NCBI GenBank assembly: GCA_903928275.1 | Contig: CAIYQJ010000292.1 | Location: 1-21,318 of the forward strand | Direction of reading: 5' to 3' | DNA from: an uncultured Chloroflexota bacterium | GTDB lineage: Bacteria; Chloroflexota; Limnocylindria; Limnocylindrales; CSP1-4 | DNA length: 21,318 nt | In this document: positions 1-6,460 of the stretch, piece after piece | Numbering within the stretch: position 1 is the first letter of the stretch | Layout of the letters: each line of letters starts with the position of its first letter | Program-made: the position numbers and the translations under genes | Notes under the pieces: model-generated | Seen by the model: the letters and a program-made list of their open reading frames with translations, nothing else | The model's database searches: none | What the model was told of the DNA's origin: nothing

Positions 1-175
1 CGGCGGGGGCCGGAGCGGCCGGTGGCACGGGTGCCGCCACTGGCGGCGCGGCAGGGGGCGCGGGCGCCGGCACTTCGGCTGCGCGGACCGGCGTTCCGCA
101 AGCCGCGCAGAAGCGCTGCCCGGCGATCGCGAGCCGGTTCCCGCACGTCGGGCAAAGGCGGTACTCCACGGCCAT
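1..175 (-). CDS. Zinc-ribbon protein, N-terminal part (runs off the window)
   Basis: Only the first 58 residues are in the window; the gene continues past position 1. The ATG at 175-173 is preceded by a purine-rich SD (GGGAGAGAGG), which decides the start. Residues 8-27 form a compact zinc ribbon with two CxxC pairs (LCPTCG and FCAACG) about 12 residues apart. A low-complexity Ala/Pro linker follows, built of APAPPAAPP-like segments. Such ribbons usually sit at the N-terminus of a longer protein and are not diagnostic of function. The ribbon closely resembles the one at the C-terminus of the next gene upstream in transcription (297-1751), from which it is separated by 121 bases, so the two probably belong to one functional set. 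Function unknown; that it is a real gene is fairly sure. Confidence 0.7.
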   Translation of the reverse strand, partial: MAVEYRLCPTCGNRLAIAGQRFCAACGTPVRAAEVPAPAPPAAPPVAAPVPPAAPAPA

Positions 176-296
176 GGTCTTCGCCTCTCTCCCTGCTATC
201 CGAGGACCGGCGACCCCGTGCCGGAACGGCAACCGGGGATCGCGGAAGCGGCGGCCCGGCGGTCGACACGCCCGCGCTCCGACAGACCGCCGCCGG

Positions 297-1751
297 TCAC
301 GCCGACGGCCCTCCGGGCTGGAGTGCCGACGGATCGATGCGCTCTCCACAGGATGCGCAGAACGCGTACCCGGGAACGACCCGGACCCCGCAGAACGGGC
401 AGAACGCGATCGACCCGGCCACGGGGGTGGCGGCGGGCGGGAGCGCGGACCGCGCGGTGCCGACCTCCTCCGCGGGACCGGCGGGCGCGGTCTCGTACGG
501 TGCCGCGGTCTCGTACGGTGCCGCGGTCTCGTACGGTGGGGTGACGAGCGCGGCCGTGGCCTCCTGCGGTGGGGCGACGAGCGCGGCCGCGGCCTCGACC
601 GTCAGCCAGAGCGTCTCGTCCGGAAGCGCGGCGCGGAAATCGTGCGCACACTTGCCGCACGAACGGAGGACCGCCTCCTGCCGAAGCTCGCCGCACTCCG
701 GGCAGAACGTGACGACGCGTTCGTCGGCACCCATGCCCTGGCATCGCGGGCACACGAAGTCCGGGTCGAGCTTCTTGAGCTTGAACAGCTGGCCGACGAG
801 CACGAAGGGCTGGATCCCGCCCGACGAGATGGTCGCGCCGACACCGCCCACGAGGCTCCTCAGGTGCTGGTTGCGCGTCTGGAGACGGGCGAAGTCCTCG
901 TTCGTCACCCGCTGGAAGTGGCACGTGCGGCAGGTCCGCAGCGTCCGCACGGGCAGCCCGCCGCGGATCCGCACCTGCTGGTGCAGGAACTCGAAGACCG
1001 GCCGTTCCGGGTCCGTCACCTCGATCGTCACCGCCCGGCCCGGCGCGTTCGTCAGGGTGGCCTCGACGCGAGCGGCGAACCGCTCGACGTCGCCCTGCAG
1101 GTTCGCCGGCAGCGCACCCGGCTGAGCCACGATCATCACGCCGATGCCGAGGTGTGCCTGGGTCTCGGCGAGAGACAGCACGGCGCTGCCCCTAGTCGCC
1201 GCGAACGTGACGGAGTCGAGGCCCTTCCACGCCGCCGGTCCGCGGTCCCGCGGGCCGCCCTCGAGGACCACGGTGGCCTTCCCCGCGACCGCTGCCCCTG
1301 CATGCGAGCCGAGGGTCTGGGCTTGCTCGAGGAGCGCGATCCCGCCGCCCCTGGTCCAGAAGCGGGCCGGCGGGAACGACGCCGCCGCCTCGGGGTCCAA
1401 GCGTGCCAGTCCCCGGTCCACCCCGGCCAGGATCTCCCCGAAGAGCTGCTGGTAAGTCTGGTTCCAGCCCCACGCCTTCCCGCCGACGGTGATGTGGTTG
1501 TCCGTGAAGTGGCCGGACACCGCGCAGCCGGCGGCGTCCGCGAGGATGTCGAACGATGCGAGGATCGGCAGCACCCTGGCGGGCATCAGCGACCCGCCGA
1601 GCAGCCGCGAGCCGCGCTTCGCCTCGACGCGCGTCAGCTGCTCGGCGGTCATCTGCATCCCGGCCTCGCCGAGCGCGGCGGAGATCGCGCGCCGCACCTC
1701 GGAAGGCTGGGCACGCACGGTACGCTCGAAGTCGAGCCCCAGGGCGGGCAC
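297..1751 (-). CDS. Multi-zinc-ribbon protein of unknown function (484 aa)
   Basis: I do not recognise the family. The first ~270 residues are a globular Cys-poor region containing an RGSRLLGG motif (47-53) and a WTRGGG segment. Residues 274-368 hold four CxxC pairs (274/277, 334/337, 350/353, 365/368), enough for two zinc sites. A low-complexity linker (390-445) includes three PYETAA repeats. A final double-CxxC ribbon lies at 451-468 (CPFC and CASC). There is no signal peptide or membrane segment, so it is probably cytoplasmic. The GTG at 1751 is the earliest start after the upstream stop but has no SD. ATG at 1658 has a weak GAGG but would remove a domain-like N-terminus. The upstream gene's TGA lies in the same frame seven codons earlier. 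The function may involve nucleic-acid or protein binding, but this is not shown. Confidence 0.75.
   Translation of the reverse strand: MPALGLDFERTVRAQPSEVRRAISAALGEAGMQMTAEQLTRVEAKRGSRLLGGSLMPARVLPILASFDILADAAGCAVSGHFTDNHITVGGKAWGWNQTYQQLFGEILAGVDRGLARLDPEAAASFPPARFWTRGGGIALLEQAQTLGSHAGAAVAGKATVVLEGGPRDRGPAAWKGLDSVTFAATRGSAVLSLAETQAHLGIGVMIVAQPGALPANLQGDVERFAARVEATLTNAPGRAVTIEVTDPERPVFEFLHQQVRIRGGLPVRTLRTCRTCHFQRVTNEDFARLQTRNQHLRSLVGGVGATISSGGIQPFVLVGQLFKLKKLDPDFVCPRCQGMGADERVVTFCPECGELRQEAVLRSCGKCAHDFRAALPDETLWLTVEAAAALVAPPQEATAALVTPPYETAAPYETAAPYETAPAGPAEEVGTARSALPPAATPVAGSIAFCPFCGVRVVPGYAFCASCGERIDPSALQPGGPSA
489..542. repeat. 18-bp tandem repeat, about three copies, inside the zinc-ribbon gene
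   Basis: Three tandem copies of an 18-bp unit (ggtctcgtacggtgccgc on the plus strand), the last copy diverging at its end. The unit length keeps the frame and encodes PYETAA repeats in the linker before the C-terminal zinc ribbon. A looser pair of similar segments follows at about 541-600. It is most simply a slippage-prone linker. Confidence 0.8.
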
Positions 1752-1769
1752 GGGAGGCCGCGGAACCGG

Positions 1770-2297
1770 TCAGACGTCCGAGGAGACGTCCGCCGATGAG
1801 ATGTCGGCCGCCCCCGCGTCGTACGAAGACGTGTCGACGGCGCTGGCGTCGTACGCGGCGGTGTCGAGCGCGGCCACGGAGCTGTCCATGTACTCCGCGC
1901 CGATCCCGAGGTCGGTGCTCGCCTGGCCGACCACGCCGTCGGCGATGTCGCTCGCCGTCTGCGCCGAACCCATCTCCTGCAGGTACCCGTCCACGTTGCC
2001 GTCGGCCAGCCACTCCTGGGCGGACGCGACGTGGTCCGCAGCCGCGTCCTGCCACTCGGCGGCGTCACGCAGGTCGCCCTGCGCCCAGTCCGACCAGGAG
2101 GCGGCCTCGGTCGCGTTGTATCCCGCGTCCACGATCGCCCCGGCCACATCATCCGGCAGCGCCGAGGTGTCGATCGATTCGATGCCCGCGCTGACGTCCG
2201 CCGCGCTCTCGGTCATGCCATCCGCCACGACCCCGAGCGCCCCGGCGTCGGAACCCGCTTCAGAGACGTAGTCGCCCCAACTGCCTTCGTCGGCCAT
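1770..2297 (-). CDS. Highly acidic, Ala/Asp/Ser-rich protein with 5-residue periodic tail (175 aa)
   Basis: Family not recognised. The ATG at 2297 has a good SD (GGAGGG) and is preferred over an upstream in-frame GTG at 2321. The protein has about 36 Asp/Glu, a single Arg (77), no Lys and no Cys. The middle (60-115) is predicted helical with spaced Trp residues (68, 71, 82, 96). In the tail Asp recurs exactly every five residues: 145, 150, 155, 160, 165, 170. There is no signal peptide or membrane segment. It is the first gene after the pnp terminator and lies immediately upstream of the zinc-ribbon gene, in the same reading frame. Composition suggests a soluble, possibly extended or cation-binding protein, but that is a guess. 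Confidence 0.7.
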   Translation of the reverse strand: MADEGSWGDYVSEAGSDAGALGVVADGMTESAADVSAGIESIDTSALPDDVAGAIVDAGYNATEAASWSDWAQGDLRDAAEWQDAAADHVASAQEWLADGNVDGYLQEMGSAQTASDIADGVVGQASTDLGIGAEYMDSSVAALDTAAYDASAVDTSSYDAGAADISSADVSSDV

Positions 2298-2387
2298 GTC
2301 TCGCCCTCCATGCCGGCCCACGCGGGCTCGTGGTCGCGATCGACCGTCGAGCTGGCTCAGCAGCGGGGTCGATCGGACAGGGACCGG

Positions 2388-2393
2388 ATTCTA
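2388..2393 (-). promoter_or_regulatory. Possible -10 element for the acidic/zinc-ribbon gene set
   Basis: Reading the minus strand, TAGAAT (5 of 6 to TATAAT) lies between the pnp terminator and the SD of the acidic gene, giving a leader of about 85 bases. I see no convincing -35. The rest of the 2298-2551 gap holds only the pnp terminator. Confidence 0.25.
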
Positions 2394-2449
2394 GCCGAGG
2401 GGAAGACGTGCGTACGGGCCCCCACGCGGCATCGAGGTAGGAAGAGGAA

Positions 2450-2486
2450 CGAGCGCGGCGGGCCCCGGTAGGGCACGCCGCGCTCG
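2450..2486 (-). terminator. Strong hairpin terminator after pnp
   Basis: An 11-bp perfect inverted repeat (CGAGCGCGGCG at 2450-2460 and its complement at 2476-2486) is extended by an inner 4-bp GCCC/GGGC stem. On the minus strand it is followed by the pyrimidine run TTCCTCTTCC. It lies 65 bases after the pnp stop and probably ends the rpsO-pnp transcript. The T-run is imperfect, as is common in GC-rich genomes. Confidence 0.7.
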
Positions 2487-2551
2487 CTATCGAGAGCTGC
2501 GGGAGGAGAGGTCCGACCTGGCGAGTGCCCGGGATGCGGGCGCCCGTTGGC

Positions 2552-5140
2552 TCAGTGGCCGTCCTTGGCGAGGTGCCGCTGCATCGCAGCCTTCCGCGAG
2601 AGGTTGACGCGGCCCTGGCGGTCGATCTCCATGACGACGACCATGACCTCGTCGCCCACCGACACCACGTCCTCGACGGACGGGACGTGATAGTCGGCGA
2701 GCTCGCCGATCCGGACGAGGCCCTCCTTGCCGGGAAGGATCTCGACGAAGGCGCCGAAGCCCATGATCCGCGTGACCTTGCCAAGGTAGAGCGCGCCGAC
2801 CTCGACCTCGCGAGTAAGCGACTCGATCCACTGGATGGCCTTGCGGGAGTTCTCGCCGGAGATCGCCGCGATCTCGACCGTGCCGTCGTCCTCGACGTTG
2901 ATCTCGGTGCCGGTCTCCTCCTGGATCTTGCGGATCATGGACCCGCCCTTGCCGATGATGTCGCGGATCTTCTCGGGGTTGATCTTGATCGTGATGATCC
3001 GGGGCGCGAAGTCCGACATCGTGTCGCGCGCCTCGGGAAGGACCTCGGTCATCCGGTCGAGGATGAAGAGGCGCGCCGCGTGGGCCTTCGCGAGGCCGGT
3101 GCGGATGATCTCCTCGTTGATCCCCTTGACCTTGATGTCCATCTGGAGGGCGGTGATGCCCTCGGTGGTCCCGGTGACCTTGAAGTCCATGTCGCCGAAG
3201 GCATCCTCCTTGCCGAGGATGTCCGTCAGCACCGTGAACCGGCCGTCCGGCTCGCTCATGAGGCCCATGGCCGCGCCCGCGACCGGAGCCTTGATCGGCA
3301 CCCCGGCGTCCATGAGCGCCAGGGTGGAGCCGCACGTGGACGCCATCGAGGTGGACCCGTTGGACGTCACGCACTCGCTCACGAGCCGGATGACGTACGG
3401 GAACTCCTCGTGGTCCGGCAGGACCGGCAGGAGCGCGCGCTCGGCGAGGTGGCCGTGGCCGATCTCGCGTCGGCCGGGGCCGCGCATCATCTTGTTCTCG
3501 CCCGTGCTGTAGGGCGGCATGTTGTAGTGGTGGATGTACCGCTTCTCGGTCTCCGGGCCGATCGTGTCGATCCGCTGGACGTCCGAGGACGGACCGAGGG
3601 TGCAGACGGTGAGGGCCTGGGTCTCGCCACGCGTGAAGAGGCCGGAGCCGTGCGCGCGGGGCAGGAGCCCGACTTCGACGGAGATCGGACGGATCTCGTC
3701 GATCCCGCGTCCATCCATCCGGACGCCCTCGTCGAGCGTGAGAGTGCGGGCGGTCTTCTTGTGGACGAGGGAGAACAGCCCCTTCCCGACGCGCGCCTGG
3801 CGGCGGGCCGCGTCGAGGAGAGCCTTGGGGTCGGCCTGCGGGTCGCGGTGCGACCTGATCGAGACCGCGATCCCCGCCTTGAGCTCCGCGATCCGCGGCG
3901 GCAGGTCGGACGCGAGCCGCAGGACGAGGGCGGCCGTGGCCTCCGCGTCCGGCAGCGCGCGGTGCGCGTTCTGGAGCTCGATGCCGAAGAACCGCGACAG
4001 GTCGCCGAGCTTGTACGACTCGAGGTCCGGGTAGGACTCCCGGGTGAGCGTGACGGTGTCGAGGTAGCCGCCGAATGCGAAGCGGAACCCGCCGCCGATG
4101 GCCTCCTCGATGAAGCCGAGATCGAAGCCGACGTTGTGCCCGACGATGACGGAGTCGCCGGCGAACGCGAGGAACGCGGCTGCCGCCTCCTTCGGCGTGG
4201 GTGCGCCGACGAGGTCCGCGTCCGCCAGGCCGTGCATCTGCGCGCCCACGACGGCGCGGCCGGGGTTGACGAGGGTTGACCACCGGTCCGCGACCCGCCC
4301 GTCCTTGATCCGGACGGTGGCGATCTCCACGAGGTCGGCCATCCTGGGGTCGCGCCCCGTGGTCTCCACGTCGACGACGACGAGGTCCTTGTCCGACGCG
4401 ACGTGGTCGACGAAGCGGAGCACCGAGTCGGTGCCGGGCTCCAGGAACGGCAGCCTCTTGGGCTTGCCGACGAGCTCGCGGAGCTGGTCCTGGAGCTCGA
4501 TGATGGGCCGCAGGGCGCGGTGGCCGAAGAGGATCGCCTCGGCCATCACGTCCTCGGTGACCAGCTGGGCCCCCGCCTCGACCATCATGATCGCGTCGCG
4601 CGTGCCGCTGACGATGAGGTCGAGGTCCGAGCCAGCGAGGTCGGTGGTCGTGGGGTTCACCACGAGCTCGCCGTCGATGCGGCCGATCCTGATCGCCGCG
4701 ATGGGGCCCTGGAACGGGATCTCGCTGATCGTGAGGGCCGCCGAGCCGGCGATCGTCCCGAGGATGTCGGGATCGTTCTCCTGGTCGGTCGAGAGGACCG
4801 TGATCACGACCTGGACGTCGTCCTTGTAGCCCTCGGGGAACAGGGGCCGGATGGGACGGTCCGTCAGCCGGGCTGCGAGGATCGCGGCCTCGGACGGGCG
4901 CGACTCGCGCTTGATGAAGCCGCCGGGGATCTTCCCGGCCGCGTACATCCGCTCCTCGAAGTCCACCGTGAGGGGGAAGAAGTCGAGGCCGGGGCGCGGC
5001 TCCGACCGGTTGGCGGTCCCGAGGACCAGGGTGTCACCGTAGCGAACGGTGACGGACCCGCCCGCGAGGCGGGCGAGCTTGCCGGTCTCGATGGTCAGCG
5101 TGCGACCACCGTACTCGGCGGTGAGGGTATGAACGGGCAC
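2552..5140 (-). CDS. pnp: Polyribonucleotide nucleotidyltransferase with an inserted DEDDh exonuclease domain
   Basis: PNPase degrades RNA 3'-5' by phosphorolysis; at 862 aa this one is about 150 longer than the usual ~700-750. First RNase PH domain: about 1-230, with GGFIKRESRPSE (73-84) in place of the usual FFRR loop. Inserted DnaQ-type exonuclease: about 250-412, with VVVDVETTG (D257, E259), HNVGFD (D340) and HRALPD (H393, D398), a full DEDDh set. The end of the helical domain follows (415-470), then RMDGRG and the second RNase PH domain (475-700) with catalytic D646, D652 and K654. KH (about 714-765, IIGKGG) and S1 (about 780-850) domains follow. The GTG start at 5140 has AGGAGG six bases upstream. 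The reading frame is open throughout, so the insert is genuine. The gene follows rpsO, the classic order. PNPase identity is certain; activity of the inserted domain is inferred. Confidence 0.97.
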   Translation of the reverse strand: MPVHTLTAEYGGRTLTIETGKLARLAGGSVTVRYGDTLVLGTANRSEPRPGLDFFPLTVDFEERMYAAGKIPGGFIKRESRPSEAAILAARLTDRPIRPLFPEGYKDDVQVVITVLSTDQENDPDILGTIAGSAALTISEIPFQGPIAAIRIGRIDGELVVNPTTTDLAGSDLDLIVSGTRDAIMMVEAGAQLVTEDVMAEAILFGHRALRPIIELQDQLRELVGKPKRLPFLEPGTDSVLRFVDHVASDKDLVVVDVETTGRDPRMADLVEIATVRIKDGRVADRWSTLVNPGRAVVGAQMHGLADADLVGAPTPKEAAAAFLAFAGDSVIVGHNVGFDLGFIEEAIGGGFRFAFGGYLDTVTLTRESYPDLESYKLGDLSRFFGIELQNAHRALPDAEATAALVLRLASDLPPRIAELKAGIAVSIRSHRDPQADPKALLDAARRQARVGKGLFSLVHKKTARTLTLDEGVRMDGRGIDEIRPISVEVGLLPRAHGSGLFTRGETQALTVCTLGPSSDVQRIDTIGPETEKRYIHHYNMPPYSTGENKMMRGPGRREIGHGHLAERALLPVLPDHEEFPYVIRLVSECVTSNGSTSMASTCGSTLALMDAGVPIKAPVAGAAMGLMSEPDGRFTVLTDILGKEDAFGDMDFKVTGTTEGITALQMDIKVKGINEEIIRTGLAKAHAARLFILDRMTEVLPEARDTMSDFAPRIITIKINPEKIRDIIGKGGSMIRKIQEETGTEINVEDDGTVEIAAISGENSRKAIQWIESLTREVEVGALYLGKVTRIMGFGAFVEILPGKEGLVRIGELADYHVPSVEDVVSVGDEVMVVVMEIDRQGRVNLSRKAAMQRHLAKDGH

Positions 5141-5144
5141 GAGG

Positions 5145-5168
5145 CTCCTCCTGGCCGTGCCGGAGGAG
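5145..5168 (-). promoter_or_regulatory. Hairpin that pairs with the pnp Shine-Dalgarno
   Basis: On the minus strand CTCCTCC (5168-5162) pairs perfectly with GGAGGAG (5151-5145), which contains the pnp SD. An inner GGC/GCC stem closes a 3-base loop with one bulged base, giving about 10 base pairs. As drawn it would hide the ribosome-binding site. PNPase autoregulation through its leader is established in E. coli; a role here is inference. Confidence 0.55.
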
Positions 5169-5207
5169 GGCCATGCGCGCGGCGGGCGCGCGCGTCGCCG
5201 GGGTCGG

Positions 5208-5224
5208 GCCCGGCTGCGCCGGGC
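5208..5224 (-). promoter_or_regulatory. rpsO-pnp intercistronic hairpin
   Basis: A perfect 7-bp stem (GCCCGGC with its complement) and 3-base loop lies 12 bases after the rpsO stop. There is no T-run, so it looks like an RNA-processing or stability element rather than a terminator. In E. coli this intergenic region carries an RNase III site. Confidence 0.4.
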
Positions 5225-5236
5225 TCCGGGACGACC

Positions 5237-5506
5237 CTAGCGGCGGAGTCCGAGCCGTGCGATGACGGCTCGGTAGCGGGCCGGATCCTTGCGCACCAGG
5301 TACGCGAGGAGGCGGCGGCGCTGCCCGACGAGCTTGAGGAGGCCGCGCCGGGAATGGTTGTCCCGCGGGAACTGCTTCAGGTGCTCCGTGAGGTCCTTGA
5401 TGCGCTCCGTCAGGAGCGCGACCTGGACCTCGGGAGATCCGGTGTCGCCTTCGTGGGTCGCGTGCTCCGCGACGAGGCGATCCTTTGTTTCCCGGACGAG
5501 CGGCAC
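5237..5506 (-). CDS. rpsO: 30S ribosomal protein S15
   Basis: S15 binds 16S rRNA early in assembly of the 30S platform. The product is 89 aa, the standard family length. The hallmark HATHEGDTGSPEVQVALLTE (15-34) is followed by the helical DNHSRRGLLKLVGQRRRLLAYL region. The GTG at 5506 is preceded by GGAGG at five bases and gives the canonical N-terminus; a longer upstream reading frame from 5596 has no family similarity. It is followed 96 bases later by pnp. A candidate promoter lies in the 120-base gap after ribF, so rpsO-pnp may be transcribed independently as well as by readthrough. Confidence 0.97.
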   Translation of the reverse strand: MPLVRETKDRLVAEHATHEGDTGSPEVQVALLTERIKDLTEHLKQFPRDNHSRRGLLKLVGQRRRLLAYLVRKDPARYRAVIARLGLRR

Positions 5507-5556
5507 TCGGTCCTCCGACACGAACGAATCTACAGACGTCTTTCTCTGACGGGCGA

Positions 5557-5586
5557 ATGGTAGCAGCACTCGGGCAGATGCGGCAA
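5557..5586 (-). promoter_or_regulatory. Candidate rpsO promoter (TTGCCG-18-TACCAT, extended -10)
   Basis: On the minus strand TACCAT (5562-5557) is preceded by TGC, giving an extended -10, and by TTGCCG 18 bases further upstream. It sits 51 bases before the rpsO start. A short 5-bp hairpin (5589-5603) followed by GTTTG just upstream may be a weak ribF terminator. The same TGCTAC core occurs ahead of rpsB. Confidence 0.4.
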
Positions 5587-5626
5587 ACGTCGCCACATGC
5601 GACCGCCGTCGCCAGGGCCAGCTTGC

Positions 5627-6460
5627 TCAGGAGCCCGTCGGCGCGACGAACGACACCCGCACGCGATCCGACGTCGGGAGTCGGCCGTGGGACAGCACGA
5701 CGACGGGGTCGCGTCCCTCCTCCACGAAGCCGCGCCCGGACGCGACCGGGCCCCGCGCGGTCATCCCCGGCATCCAGGCCGGCTCGACGCGGACCGGGTA
5801 CCGACCGGGCGGCGGCAGGGCGACGGGAAGCGGGAACGCGACGGCGACGCCACCGGCCAGCGGGCGCGTGGCCTCGCCGGCGACCGCGACACGCCGGCCG
5901 AGCAGGTGGGCCGCGTCGCGCAGGTCCCCCGCCGCGATCTCGGCGCGGACTTCGGTGGACCTGACCTGGCGGCCATCGACGACGAATGGCGGCACCAAGA
6001 CGACCGCGAAGCCGTCGGCTCGCCCGAGCGCGGCGAGCGCGGCGGGCGTCCCGCGCCGCTCGTGGCCGAACGCCGCATCGGGCGTCATGAGGAACCCGGC
6101 CAGCTCGACGCGGTCGCGGATCCGCTCGACGAAGGTCGCGTAGGACGTGGACCGGAGCGTGGCGTCGAAGTGCTCAACGATCGTCACCGCGACGCCGGCC
6201 CGAGCGAGCCGGACGAGCCGCTCCTCGGGATCGCACAGCACGGGCGGCGCCGCCCCGCGGATGATCTCGTCGGGATGGTGGTCGAACGTGAGGACCGCGG
6301 GCCGCGCGCCCAGTCGCGCCGCCGCCTCGCGCAACCGCCGCAGGAGGTAGAGATGGCCGCGGTGGATGCCGTCGAACGCCCCGACGACGACGAGGAGCGG
6401 CCCGGAACCCGGCTCCAGGCGCTCGATGCCCTGCACGAGCAGGGCGCCGGCCTCAGGCAC
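5627..6460 (-). CDS. ribF: RibF-type FMN adenylyltransferase with degenerate riboflavin kinase half
   Basis: Bifunctional RibF phosphorylates riboflavin and adenylates FMN to FAD. The N-terminal nucleotidyltransferase is well preserved: GAFDGIHRGH (27-36, the HxGH-type nucleotide site), TFDHHPDE (58-65), FGHERRGT (131-138), RSTEVR (167-172) and HLLGR (185-189). The following ~90 residues align loosely with the start of a flavokinase domain (FP..VALPPPGRYPVRV), but the PTAN motif and catalytic Glu region are not visible, and 277 aa is shorter than the usual ~305-320. The GTG at 6460 overlaps the truB stop by 8 bases and is the best fit; it lacks an SD, so translation is probably coupled. FAD synthetase activity is likely and kinase activity doubtful. 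Confidence 0.85.
   Translation of the reverse strand: MPEAGALLVQGIERLEPGSGPLLVVVGAFDGIHRGHLYLLRRLREAAARLGARPAVLTFDHHPDEIIRGAAPPVLCDPEERLVRLARAGVAVTIVEHFDATLRSTSYATFVERIRDRVELAGFLMTPDAAFGHERRGTPAALAALGRADGFAVVLVPPFVVDGRQVRSTEVRAEIAAGDLRDAAHLLGRRVAVAGEATRPLAGGVAVAFPLPVALPPPGRYPVRVEPAWMPGMTARGPVASGRGFVEEGRDPVVVLSHGRLPTSDRVRVSFVAPTGS

Noticed and set aside
1770..1772. TGA as a selenocysteine codon
   Set aside because: No SECIS-like hairpin is apparent just downstream and the flanking residues resemble no selenoprotein; ordinary termination, or at most leaky readthrough, is simpler.
2525..4279. 584-codon open frame on the plus strand opposite pnp
   Set aside because: It is antisense to a certain PNPase, has no SD or family features, and its Asp/Arg/Leu-rich content is what GC-rich codon bias produces on the opposite strand.
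5175..5195. Alternating GCGCGC run between rpsO and pnp as a specific regulatory hairpin
   Set aside because: The run is self-complementary in several registers and expected by chance at this GC content; only the two better-defined neighbouring hairpins were kept.
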